Positions 10,230-20,678 of a stretch of DNA of 64,000 bases are shown here, one piece after another. Position numbers and translations under genes: made by a program. Within the stretch, counting starts at the first letter, position 1; the number at the start of each line of letters is the position of its first letter. The notes under the pieces were generated by a model. It was given only the letters and a program-made list of their open reading frames with translations, was not told the DNA's origin and did not search any database. Source of the stretch: Zhengitettix transpicula (taxonomy: Eukaryota > Arthropoda > Insecta > Orthoptera > Tetrigidae); contig CM073591.1 in the NCBI GenBank assembly GCA_037074705.1, forward strand, positions 133,617,032 through 133,681,031. Reading direction: 5' to 3'.

Positions 10230-11190
10230 TCTAATAAATAAAGCAAAGTGTTTGCTTGTATGTATGTTTATTTGTATGTTCCTTATACAAATCTACACCG
10301 CTGTAGCAAATTTCACCAAATTTCGTACACGTCTTCTTTGCGACCAGGAAACAAACCCTGTCGGGGTTAGACACGTCTACCACCCTCAGGACCTGGGGTA
10401 AACGGGGGTGGAAATATTCAAACATGCTACAACAAGCGATATTTGAGTCGCAGAAATATTTTTAGGAGTCAAATGAATAGATAATGTTTCTACTAATTTT
10501 ATCTGAGTATAATTTCAACCCCTTACATGGGAAAGGAGCACCCTTAGGGGCGGGGGTGGACGTGAGTTACAATAAAGTAACCCGAATACAACCAAAATTA
10601 GAGTCAAGTCCAGGGTTATGGATGTCGCTAAGTTTAATTATGACATTAAATTGGCCATTTAACTCCCAGGGTCGGAATTTTTCTAACATGTTAAATGGTC
10701 GATATTTGCGTTTAAAATATAATTGTCGGGGTGAACAACGTTGATAAAATATCTACCGATGTTGTTTGTAAAATTTCAAGCACTTTCGGCATGAGAGGGG
10801 AGCTACAAGAAAATAACGCGAAACAACCGAGATTCGAGTCAAATCGTCTTTATAGATGTCGCGGAGTTTATTTATGACAATCTGGACAACGTGCGCTGTG
10901 GTGCAAAGTGTTGGGAGGAGGTGGGTGGGGGGTAGAAATTTTAAAACATTTTAATTGGCCATTTTTTTGCGTCGAATAAATATATTTCTGGATCAATGAG
11001 ATTCATAAAATTTCTCTACATGTTCTTCGTGTTTAATTTCAACCCCTTTCAGGGACATGGGAGGTGAGCAGATTTAGGGATGGGGTTCGAGGTGCGTTAC
11101 ATAAATATTAATGCATAAGCAACCTAGATTGGAACCAAATCGTGGATTATGGATAAATGAAATACCGGGCAACGCCAGGCACCCAGCTAG
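10230..11190 (+). mobile_element. Helitron-like non-autonomous element
   Basis: The right end reads GGGCAACGCC..GGCACCCAGCTAG followed by T. A short GC hairpin (GGC, AAC loop, GCC) just before a terminal CTAG next to T is the Helitron 3' signature. The left part (about 10290-10400) matches, at moderate divergence, the reverse complement of 59760-59880, which belongs to a second copy with the same end. The interior has three diverged units of roughly 250-280 bp (starting near 10510, 10765 and 11035) sharing motifs such as TTTCAACCCCTT and TATGGAT. No Rep/helicase coding sequence is seen. Confidence 0.65.
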
Positions 11191-11509
11191 TTTGTAATAA
11201 AGAAACATTGATCATTGCGCGTCGTTTGCGGTTTAAAATTCCAACACTTTTATTTGTATACCGTTTATAACAAGGACTGAAGCTTTAAACAAACGATATA
11301 TTTGATTTAGTGGAAACAAATATTGGTAATTCGGTCAATTAAGAATTAATCAACTGTTGAATGTAAGAACATTAAACTTTTTTTATGATTTATTAACATT
11401 TACCTCTCACATAACTGTAATTTGAAGCGTTAGCAACTAGAAGCGCATTTTGCTTCACTGTTACGTAGCAAATAAATGTAGAACATTTTCAAATATAAAA
11501 TGTGCCTTG
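11191..11509. other. Intergenic, nothing recognised
   Basis: AT-rich sequence directly after the Helitron-like end. No frame, repeat or motif could be supported. Confidence 0.5.
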
Positions 11510-12010
11510 TAAGATGAATGCTCCGGCCTCTAGTTTGCCTCTCATTTAACACCTTGTAAGATCCCATTCAAGGCTTTCGCTGCTCGATTGAATGAAATTG
11601 GCGAGAGGAGGACGGCGAAGAAAATTGATAAAGGAGGAAAAATATCGAGGTGAAAGGGAGTAGATGGATGGCGGGCAGAGAGGGAGGCGCTGAAGTGTGA
11701 TGGGGAGGAAACAGACCTTATTCCAGCTTTGATTTTAATTAGTACTAATTAAATTTCCCGTAATTACGTTATATACATTTTTCCGCCATTCCGTGAACAT
11801 CTTGCGGTCGCTGAAAAGTTTAAGAAGTCTGGCGGCGGTAATCTGCCGGAAGAAAGAGGAAAAGAGGGAGGAATTTAGCTCGAGAAGGAGATAAGGCAAG
11901 GAAAAAGAAAGCTCTCTGTGGCGAATATCATGGCGATTTTTGCTCCCTGCGGAAGACGGTTAAGATAATTGTATTCATCTGGCTAAGCTAGCCGCCTTCA
12001 GATGGGGAGA
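11510..12010. promoter_or_regulatory. Purine-rich unique island with homeodomain palindrome
   Basis: The plus strand is strikingly purine-rich (long GA-type stretches at 11590-11710 and 11840-11920). Between them lies a perfect 18-bp palindrome TTAATTAGTACTAATTAA (11735-11752), i.e. two inverted TAATTA homeodomain cores, followed by another TAATTA at 11760. The stretch is not related to any repeat in the window. Regulatory function is inferred from motif content only. Confidence 0.35.
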
Positions 12011-12530
12011 GTTGACCGCTCCTATGAATACGCAGCTGTGTGCCAAGAAGAAGCCAGGTCGTGCCTAATTTATGTTACACCGGAAAGGCGGGCCTCGCTT
12101 TTCACCCACCACACTCAACCCTCTCCCAGAAATTTGCAAAGAATTTCGGACCGACAAGAGCTCGCTTCCATTCCAGGATCCTAAGAAAAGACTCATTATT
12201 ACCATTATCTGCCACACATTTGGAATGCCTCTAGATTCAGTTTTAAAGATTTTGAAGACACGTAAACATATTCGTGCATAAAAATGTAAAAATAATTGAA
12301 GGATGTTCTTCTGTGATTGCTGTAGTTTAGCAAACTCAACGGACCTATTCCCTTGTAAATTAAACCGAATACTAACAGTACAAAAATAATTTAATTTGTA
12401 CCTCTTATCACAAGAGATTGCATTTGTTCTTGATTAAAAAGTTTTAGTGTATTTCTAAATCTTATAAAAAAAAGTTTTAAGTATAAATTTATTAAATGTA
12501 ATTAGATAGAAAAGTCAAGTTAAAGACAAA
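12011..12530. other. Intergenic, nothing recognised
   Basis: Three overlapping short frames (60-69 codons) lie between 12002 and 12281 but show no family motif. The rest is AT-rich. Confidence 0.5.
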
Positions 12531-12540
12531 ATAAGTGCTA

Positions 12541-12595
12541 AATAAATACTACAACGCTTCTGGAATCCTTGTTGCTTTCGTCAGGTGATTCAACT
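12541..12595 (-). mobile_element. Penelope-like end fragment
   Basis: The minus strand reads CACCTGACGAAAGCAACAAG then GATTCCAGAAGCGTTG. The same block, with small changes, is found at 46831-46880, 63597-63640 and 63682-63735, so it is a dispersed repeat. The order CTGACGA ... (GAAAC) GTTG resembles the hammerhead-ribozyme core that Penelope-like elements carry in their terminal repeats; here the GAAAC part is mutated. Confidence 0.45.
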
Positions 12596-12632
12596 AAAGC
12601 GTGAGCAAAAATATGCCTCTTCCTCGCCTCCT

Positions 12633-12719
12633 CTTCTCTCTGGTTTTTTTGAACTAAGGTTCCCACAAGCCGAGGCACCTCGGCCTGTTTTAAGAGGTGT
12701 ATGTTCCGGGGTCGCAGAC
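12633..12719 (+). mobile_element. GC-rich retroelement, fragment k (5' part only)
   Basis: It matches the family from the T7 run (CTCTGGTTTTTTTGAACTAA) to GGGGTCGCAGAC and then stops abruptly, with no 3' end or A tail. It begins about 40 bp after a Penelope-like end fragment. Confidence 0.8.
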
Positions 12720-13539
12720 TTTTATATTTAATTTTAAATAATATATATGAAACAAAATGATGTCTGAGAAATACAAACACGATCCATTTCCTTTAAATTT
12801 TTTCTACATAATTGATAATATGAAATTCTCCTTCATTCTCTAAAACCAGCACATGTTGTCTATGTGTCTCAATCTATATAGTATTCCATATGGTATTGTG
12901 GCTACTGTCAGCCACACCGCGCAGTAGAGTGTATAATTACTGCGTCAGAATGACACAGGCAGCGGTATTACATCGCAGACGATATATCATCTCATCGTTG
13001 CCAAGAAATGATCCAGAAAAATAAATAATCTTTGTTTCCGCGATCAAGTCGTCATTTATGTGTTCAATAATTACTTACGTTAATAAGTTTTTAATTTTTA
13101 AACAAGACTGGGCATTAATTTTTTTTGTTGATATCCATAGAATCATCTACAGTTGCTATATTTCAGGAATAAATTTTATTCTCATGATAATGAAAATGGT
13201 CGTAAAAATTGTAATTCTTAACGTAAGCATCTTTTTTGTTTACGAAAAATCAGACCACGTTAATTTAAAATTATAACAAATCGATAATTGTATAGGCAAA
13301 AATTAATGAAAGTAAATATAAATATCGAATATTTTTGAATATCTCAATTCTAAAATATCTGAAAATCGATGTTAATTACATATACAACAAAATTATGAAG
13401 GCTGATTATAAACTGAAAGTAGCTCTCCATTTGTAAAATATTTCTTGTGAAAATCCCGGAACCCTACTTTTAAGTACTTTATGAAAAATGCAAGCCAAAA
13501 GCCGGCATAATTATTACTACATTCCACCCTTTTCCACGC
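12720..13539. other. Intergenic AT-rich, nothing recognised
   Basis: Strongly AT-rich. Short frames (72-80 codons) are expected by chance in such sequence. No repeat relation was seen. Confidence 0.5.
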
Positions 13540-14180
13540 TTCCAGACGCCACAAACACTTTTGTGCCTTTCCCTCCCTTCTGCTGGCCAGGGTAGGGTAC
13601 GAGGACGACTCAATCCGTTGCTCCACTTAATAAAAAAAGTATCACTTACACGCTACTTTTCCTCAAGCCTTTTAGAGCGTATGCATACGTATGTGTGAGG
13701 CACTTCATTTTTTTCCTCTCCCTTCCTGGCATACAGAGCCCTCCAAACCGCTGAGGAAATTAGACGGCCGAGATAATGAGAAGATCGGACTGGTGGCGAG
13801 GGTGGAAGGGAAGAGAAAAAAGACGGACCCACATACGTGTGGGTGTCCCCTAATAAAGAAGCTGGCGGGGATGAGAAAAGCCGCGCGCGTATGTTAGCTT
13901 GCGGTTTAGGGGGAGCTGCCTACTTTTTAAATCGCTGGCCGGCTTGAAACAGCTTCATTAATCTGGGCCGGCTGCGGAGAAGGGGTAACACCTTTTCCGT
14001 GTTATAGGAGACTTGCGCGAAAACCTCTATCTCGCACGTTTCGTTTACTGCGTCCTGAGGGGTTCGGACGAAATTTATATATTTAAAGGAATACTTACGC
14101 CGTCTGAAATCCATGCACATGGAAGACAATTTTATGCGGACTTCTGATTGAGTGCATAAAAAGACGCTATTCAATTGCAA
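13540..14180. other. GC-richer unique island
   Basis: A stretch of higher GC with a CpG-containing 13740-13920 section and frames of 68-86 codons on both strands. None of the frames resembles a known family and none of the sequence recurs in the window. It could be a conserved noncoding element or an exon of an unrecognised gene; the sequence alone does not decide. Confidence 0.3.
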
Positions 14181-14645
14181 TTCTTAAAACGTATATTGTG
14201 GAATATTTTTATGAAAATAAATAATGCGCAAAATAGTTTCATTAAATCACCATGATTATACATAATTGATTTTCTTCATATTACGCAAAACTACTAATTT
14301 GATCCCATTAGTTTGTTTTTATGAATTAAAATTATTTCACGTGGAACATAATTCACGTTTGTAATATTTATTGGAAGTGCAACTATTAGACCAATTATTT
14401 TATGCCTATGTTATACTCAGACGCAGCTCGCTTGGCGGGATGCGGACTAACGCCCCTACTTACCCCCTCTGTGACATTCATCATGAAAACGTTAGGGTAT
14501 GATATTTCGAGATAATTATTGTCGATTTTGTTACGTTCAGCATTATTTACAGGACTTTTATGAGTGCATAACACGTTGCAACTCACGGAAGGAGGCAAGT
14601 GTTGCCTTAGAAAGCGGGGCAAATATTATTCAGAGTATTATAAAT
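14181..14645. other. Intergenic, nothing recognised
   Basis: AT-rich, with a short GC-richer stretch at 14410-14480. Frames of 64 and 75 codons overlap on opposite strands without family motifs. Confidence 0.45.
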
Positions 14646-14649
14646 AAAT

Positions 14650-14850
14650 GCATTTCGGTTACAACAGGCAAGGCAGCTCAAGCTTGCTCCTAAATTTTAC
14701 TGTTGGATAATATTCAAAATTATAAATATATTCATACTTGATGAAGTCCTAGAAGACGGCGAAACGACGTGGATTTATTATATGTATTTCTAATAAAATT
14801 TATAATTTATTTCTTATAAAAGGCCATTTATTTATTTATACTATTGTAAT
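14650..14850 (+). mobile_element. Penelope-like end with hammerhead-like core
   Basis: This stretch shares TTTCGGTTACAACAGGCAAG at its start and a GCCATTTATTTATA-type block at its end with 58108-58260, so it is one of two copies of a repeat. Between them, at 14738-14766, it reads TTGATGAAGTCC, a loop, GACGGC, GAAACGACG. The pattern (C/T)TGATGA, a GTC/GAC stem, then GAAAC is that of a hammerhead ribozyme core, known in Penelope-like elements. The first core base and the cleavage site are not canonical, so it would probably be inactive. Confidence 0.5.
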
Positions 14851-16905
14851 AAATTCAGACATTTTTTCATCATTAATATTGAGCATACTCGAAAGTTTTA
14901 ATAATGAGAAATTGTAGACATTATTTAGCACGAAAACCACTAACTGCGAGGTTGGCACAACCCAAGAAAAAGTCAAATGCAGCGTGTGGTTTAGAGCTAA
15001 GGACTATACAGTGGATAACAATTTAAATTGACCCGACAATTAGTCTCTCAATTGCCATACGAACTTAGAGTTTTGAAATAGAACCGTCTAAGTGACAGGT
15101 GCTGCACTGTGTCAGGCGTTGCCCGCCTTGCTAGCTGCTCTGTGATAGTTAAATCATTGATCTGTGGATAACTGTTGCGTGTGAATCTAGTTTTGAAATG
15201 AACAATGAAAAACGTTCTTTAATAAGGACTTAATTTCAGTTACGTTTTGGGACCTGACTCCCTTCTCCATAACCTTTCGTGCTTTTATCTGTTATTCCTA
15301 ATCATTAAAAATTTTAATTTTGTTTTAATACTTTTATTTACGAATATCTGATCCACCATTCTATGTGGTAGTTCCTTCTCTAAATTTGAGTAACTATGTC
15401 GTGCTTTTACAGATTTAACGTGACAAAGTACACAATATTATGTAGAAACTTTCGCCGAGACCAACCTGCTCAATATCCTTTGTGTGTATAAAAAAGAACT
15501 AAAGAAATAGAAATGAATGATAAGAATGTATCAAATGACCGGAATATTGTTAGTAACTTAATATTTGGTAATTGTACTAAAGTGATAGAGAAGATCGTCA
15601 CAGCGATCCGACACTGGCGAATAATTGTATTCCGTATTCTGCGAATCATCTCACACCCTCAGCACTAAGTAAGGAAAACACTCTAGGAGAAGCACTGTAC
15701 AAGCGGGGAACAATAATGATCATTTCGCTCCTGCATACCTAGCGGATGGATTCAAGGACGCCACTGTAAACCGATTACAGCTGAACTGGCACAGACAGAC
15801 TATGTATCTTGCGTAATGGCTTTCCCCTCAGACTGGTGAAATAATGTTTGCCTGTTATTAATGAATAGCGTGCCCGCTCCTGCTGCAGTGTAAATACTTG
15901 GAGGTTCCATCAAGATGCTCCTCATAGAATGGGTTCGACGATGTGTGTTGATAGCTCGGGGGGGGGGGGGGGGGTTATCAGCTCGTTCTCTACTCGTACA
16001 AAGCCATTTTGAAACGGAGACAATTTGATTTACTAGACGAATTTTTTTCATCATTTTAAGTTGCCAATAGATGTACTCCAATTCGGATAATCAAGTTTCA
16101 GTTGTGATAATCGTTTAACACCGCGAAACTGTAAACGTAATACTAACCGAACTTTGATTAATTACATTATTATTAGTATATTTTCTTATAGAGAGAAGGT
16201 TACTGAACTCTTACTTGTGACTAACAATTTCCGTCTTTCCAATCGTCAGCTTCATCCTTCCTTACGTGTTCTGCGTCACGAAGGAACAGAATTGTATTGT
16301 TTCCTTCCGCAACACCTGTTCGACGATGACTGGCAGTAACTTCATTCTGTAATGTATTTACAATACAATTTTTTTCCGTTCAGTACTCACGTTCCAGTGT
16401 AATTTATCGCTGGTAAACTTCTTCTCAAGGACCAACTTAAAATTCATACTCGAACTCCATGAACCTGTCCTATCTCGGCGTTGAATTTGCAAGAAATGCC
16501 ACCGGGAAACTAGCCGAATAAGTTAATTTATTGTACACGACATTTCAACGAAATCTTATCTGCCTCCATCTACCTGCGAAATTAAATTAATTATTAAATT
16601 TGGGCGCTATCAAAAGTTGTATTTTTGTAAGTCGAAGTGAGGTATGTCACGAAACGATACAGCACACTCTTAAATGGTTCAGCAAATGTAATGATATCAG
16701 AAGTATTATATATTATCGAGATTTGATCGCTCCCTTCCGATCCACCACGACAATACTATCCTAAACAAATCTCTCCCAAAGAGACAAAAACAAAAACATC
16801 TACATTGCCTTCTGTCTTGTTCTTCTTCCCCTGGATCAGAAACATCAACTCAAAGATTTAGAATAATATTAAGAGAGCAGTATAATGTTACAATATATAC
16901 ATTAA
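14851..16905. other. Intergenic, nothing recognised
   Basis: Mostly AT-rich unique sequence. It contains a run of 17 G (15958-15974). Frames up to 93 codons (15800-16081, minus) cross that G run and are not credible. No mobile element end or RNA was recognised. Confidence 0.45.
15958..15974 (+). repeat. Run of 17 G
   Basis: An uninterrupted G homopolymer, directly visible, and the longest of several poly-G/poly-C runs in the window (others at 442-454, 17737-17748 and 38744-38754). Confidence 0.95.
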
Positions 16906-17450
16906 TACATGGTGTAACGAAACTCGATGGCAAAATTTCAGGAAGGGATTCCTCACATAGAGGAAAAAAAAGAGTGTTGCACAATATGAGTACGGAAATG
17001 CATGACGACATGCCTTGTTATCTGGACTAGAGTGCTAGACTCTGGGAAGAATTGTTACATGAGGAAACGTAACTCTGCGGACTTCCATATTTGGTGACAC
17101 CTAAAGTTTTTGGTGTATTCAACTGCTATGGATGATGTACTAACTCTCCGTCCATGCATTTGGCAGGTTGACAGACTGTACGCACCGCACCAGGTATTTC
17201 TGATCGTGTTCCAAACTGAATGCGAAGAACAGCAGCTGCCTGTATTCAGTCGAAACGATGTCACTTTGAACATTTCATCTGATATGTGAACAGAGCGCTC
17301 CAACTAGTCAGTTGAACTTCATACAAACCGATCAGATACGAAAGTTAGGATAATTATGAATTTCCGGACCCATGTTGTAATAAACTTTCCTTCTACTTTA
17401 AATATGAGGACCCATTCCTGAAATTTTGCCGAGTCTTGTTACACCCTGTA
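16906..17450. mobile_element. IS630/Tc1-mariner-type element with terminal inverted repeats
   Basis: The left end TACATGGTGTAACGAAACTC and the right end (read inversely) TACAGGGTGTAACAAGACTC start inverted repeats that continue for about 50 bp (both include CAAAATTTCAGGAA and a TCCTCA). Both ends are flanked by TA, the target duplication typical of this superfamily. At 545 bp it is too short for a full transposase and contains only a degenerate C-terminal part (see 17075-17300). Confidence 0.75.
17075..17300 (+). pseudogene. Transposase C-terminal fragment inside the element
   Basis: Plus-strand reading gives SADFHIWWHLKFLVYSTAMD, resembling the family block (L)DFFLWGHLKS.VY.TP.D after the last catalytic Asp. 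A frame change follows, then PGISDRVPN, a stop, and MRRTAAACIQSKRCHFEHFI ending in a stop. The pattern R.R...CI....GHFEHL at the very C-terminus is typical of one group of IS630-type insect transposases. Stops and shifts make it non-functional. Confidence 0.6.
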
Positions 17451-18489
17451 TGTAATTAAATAAATAATAAAAATAAGTAGGAGAATTTGTTACTTCCGTG
17501 TAACATCTCCACTTCTGAATTTGTCTTAATGGCGGCAGAGAAGTTCGTCGCCGAGACGATTTGTACAATAAATGCACTAATTCAGCTAGTTTCCCGAGAA
17601 CATTTCTTGCGTTAATCACACTTTTGGCAAAACCGCTCGGTTTTAAACAAATCACCCAAAATAGTAGTGACATAGTCCAACATTACGATTGATAAAATTT
17701 GCGGCGTTCAAAGACCGATTCATATTCAGACAGAATGGGGGGGGGGGGTGAATATTCACAAACCCTTACAAATGACAGGATATGGTTCCTGCCTCGCCTG
17801 TCTCTATATATAAAGCGGTTATGTGAATAAAATCCTTCAGGAGTAGTGTGCACCTAAGCTCTCTCCAGGAAAAGGTGGTCACTGAGGCTGATAGGAACAG
17901 ACAAGCCCCATCCCATCGCACGTAATTTTCCCTGGCTCGCCATCAGCAGCATCTATTTTTTCATTAATTTCGTGTTTTCCGTCTCTCTCTGTTGCGCTTC
18001 GCCAGCCAGAAGCAAGGTGACGTGCGCTGTCGCATCGGGTGCCGTCAGGAGACCGTGTCTCTACGAGTAGCACCAACAAAGCACATACTCGCATTCAATC
18101 ACTTCACTGCTTGCGTCGCAACATCAAATTCAAGTTCCATTTACTCTGTATGCTTCCCCGGAAACAACGGAATCAAACTGAATTTTATAACATAACGAGT
18201 CGCTACTGAATTGGGCTAGGGAATTTGGACAAGTATTATAGTTGTACCAGTTTCGAACAACCCCCGTACTTTTCACAGAAGAAGCGCAGATTAACAAGCG
18301 AATTCGTGATGGACAGTATCAGTTTTATTCTTGTTTAGGTGAAACTGACACGCAATTTTTTTTAAAAAAATTAATCAAACCGCTTGTGTTTCATAAGTCG
18401 TACTAAAGAGGAAAACTTTTGAAACGAGCACTAAGTACCCTGACTGAAAAAAAAATTGCACAATTCTAAATGAGAAAAATAACAAAACC
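17451..18489. other. Intergenic, nothing recognised
   Basis: Contains a 12-G run (17737-17748) and a GC-richer part at 17880-18110 with 67- and 71-codon frames on opposite strands. No family motif was found. Confidence 0.45.
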
Positions 18490-18640
18490 ATATTACTATA
18501 AAACGCGTCAGCAACGTAGGCATGTGGCGCTGATTGAGGTAGGGGAGATAGCACGGAGCACATACACCATAACTATTTCACGCGGAGATGGCGTAGAAAC
18601 TGCGAAGAAGGGCACTGAATTGGGCCGCCAAGAAATCTAA
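18490..18640 (+). mobile_element. hAT end fragment, second copy
   Basis: In reverse complement this shows the same order of blocks as 4978-5260: TTCTTGGCGGCCCA, TTCTTCG, a CTACCTC/CTCAAT stretch, then CTGACGCGTTTTA. The first copy lies next to a hAT transposase remnant, so this one is probably a fragment or non-autonomous relative of that hAT family. Confidence 0.45.
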
Positions 18641-19322
18641 CGATGTGAAGAACTCTGTGAAACACGATTGACATAATATAAAACAGTAATATTTTTAAAG
18701 CCTGCAAAGTCCTAATCCATTACTTTTCCCTAGTTATAAACTGGTCGAAATGGAATATTAATTTAATTCGCTTATGTATTTGGACATGTCTTTGTAGCCA
18801 ACAGGAAAGTAAATGGAGTATTCCGCATTCTGTCGATAGTATTGACAAAGATCACAACAGTTGATCAAAACGTCTAATCACTTCTAAATTTTATTTTTCA
18901 AAATTCAATTCTGTTATTGTCTGTTTTACGGGCCGTTAATTTATTGTGTTATTCCGAGATAATATTGCTCCTATGACTTATTAGTTCCACGAAAAAGTAA
19001 CGTAGAGTGAGAAGATAGACATTTAATATACTCAGGGAGAAAAGAATAACAGACTGGGAGAACGACAAATTTGACATAGTGATGTGATAGAAAGGTGAAA
19101 CTACTCTGTTTTCCGAGAGTAAGAACCATTCGTTCTGGGCCAGACATGGACCTTCTCAGTTCACCCAGCTCAGGGAGACGGAAGTCTACGACTCTCTGCG
19201 AATGAGTGGCTCTCTCTATTATTCTCATCATTTCATTCTTCCATCACTCGCCAATTAGATTTAGTCTAAACTATCTTTCTAGAGCTGTTCAACTGTTGTC
19301 TGTTCTTCTAAGAAACTGACAC
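18641..19322. other. Intergenic, nothing recognised
   Basis: AT-rich unique sequence; an 86-codon minus-strand frame at 18971-19231 has no family motif. Confidence 0.5.
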
Positions 19323-19862
19323 TTTTCTTTTTAGGGTAACAGGCTAAATGAGGGTAATCCACATAGTGGCAACTCCACTTTAATACCATAGGAAGGGATT
19401 TGAAAGGGGGGATGTGGAAGGGTAGAGGAAGGTAGCCAAGGGTTAACTAGGGCCCCCGGGCTATGATTTAAGGATCCTACCCGGCAATTCGCCTAAAAGT
19501 GATGCAGGGAAACCCCTAGAAAAATATGCATCAGGTAGGTCGGGCATTAGCTACTTGTCCCACGCCCTTCCGATGGCGGTAGAGTGGTTATCTGTGGGGT
19601 CGCAGCTTTCCCCTCTCTGTGCCTTGTCCAGTTTAGGAGGCGGCTGGCCGACTATTCCAATAGGAATAGCAGACAACTTTTACCGTATGCCCAAGGTATG
19701 AGACCCCGGAACATACAGCTCTCAAAACAGGCCAAGGTGCCTCGGCATGTGGGAACTTAGTTCAAGAAAAACCAGAGAGATGTGAAGGCATCCCCAAGGG
19801 TAGCCCCCACCACCTCTCTGGGAAGGTTCACCTGCGAGAGAATTCTCTTGCAGGCTTCCTTG
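19323..19862 (-). mobile_element. GC-rich retroelement, copy d (near full length)
   Basis: Minus-strand orientation: T-rich tail complement at 19323-19332, then AGGGTAACAGGCTA... through to the head hairpin region ending CAGGCTTCC near 19860. Diverged from copies b and f by scattered changes, so somewhat older. First of three head-to-tail copies. Confidence 0.85.
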
Positions 19863-19868
19863 CACCCC

Positions 19869-20122
19869 TTTTTTTAGGCTACATGAGGGTAATCAACATC
19901 GTGGCAACTCCCCTTTAATAGCTTAGGAAGGGATTTGAAAGGGGTATGCGGAAGGGTAGAGGAAGGTAGCCAAAGGTTAACTAGGGCCCCCGGGCTATGG
20001 TTTAAGGATCCTACCCGGCATTCGCCTAAAGAAATGCAGGACAAACCCTAGAAAAACCTGCATCAGGTAGGTCGGGCATTGGGTACTTGTCCCACGCCCT
20101 TCCGATAGCGGGAGAGGAGTCC
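19869..20122 (-). mobile_element. GC-rich retroelement, copy e (short form)
   Basis: The tail complement starts at 19869 and the copy ends at GGGAGAGGAGTCC, where copy f is inserted. After copy f the flank continues GGGAGAGGAGTCCCGAAGTCC without further family sequence, so copy e was already short, about 255 bp. Its start lies at nearly the same internal point as the short copies at 28437 and 31127. Confidence 0.8.
20110..20122. repeat. Target-site duplication of copy f (left)
   Basis: GGGAGAGGAGTCC, repeated exactly at 20666-20678. Length 13 bp, in the usual range for LINE-mediated insertion. Confidence 0.9.
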
Positions 20123-20665
20123 TTTTTTTTTTTTTTTTAGGGCAACAGGCTACATGAGGGTGATCCACATTGGGCAACTCCCCTTTAATAGCATAGGAAG
20201 GGATTGGAAGGGGGGATGTGGAAGGGTAGAGGAAGGTAGCCAAGGGTTAACTAGGGCCCCCGGGCTATGATTGAAGGATCCTACCCGGCATTCGCCTAAA
20301 GAAATGCAGGGAAAACCCTAGAAAAACCTGCATCGGGTAGGTCGGGCATTGGGTACTTGTCCCACGCCCTTCCGATAGCGGGAGAGGAGTTTGCTGTGGG
20401 GACGCAGCATTCCCTTCTCCGTGCCTCGACCAGTTTAGGAGGCAGCTGGCCGACTATTCCCAATAGGAATAGCGGACAACTCTTGCCATATGCCCAAGGT
20501 CTGCGACCCCGGAACATACACCTCTCAAAACAGACCGAGGTGCCTCGGCATGTGGGAACCTTAGTTCAAAAAAACCAGAGAGATGTGAGAGCATCCCCAA
20601 AGGTAGCCCCCGCCAGAGCTCTCTGGGAAGGTTCACCTGCGAGAAATCCTCTCGCAGGCTTACTT
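20123..20665 (-). mobile_element. GC-rich retroelement, copy f (reference full-length copy)
   Basis: This copy is bounded by a perfect 13-bp direct repeat, GGGAGAGGAGTCC, at 20110-20122 and 20666-20678. It has a 16-base T run (the A tail in sense orientation) and the complete head AAGTAAGCCTGCGAGAG. Length is 543 bp including tail. In the sense strand it contains hairpins: head CCTGCGAGA/TCTCGCAGG, CCGAGG/CCTCGG, TGCCTC/GAGGCA and ATGCAGG/CCTGCAT. There is a T7 run near nt 95, and no tRNA, 7SL or 5S similarity that I recognise. Long target duplication plus A tail indicates target-primed reverse transcription by a LINE machinery. A 114-codon frame on the strand opposite to the sense strand spans much of it, but its protein has no recognised family. 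Confidence 0.9.
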
Positions 20666-20678
20666 GGGAGAGGAGTCC
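20666..20678. repeat. Target-site duplication of copy f (right)
   Basis: Exact match to 20110-20122. It fixes the 5' boundary of the element family. Confidence 0.9.

Noticed and set aside
15958..15974. G-quadruplex regulatory element
   Set aside because: A plain homopolymer run; nothing around it suggests a functional site.
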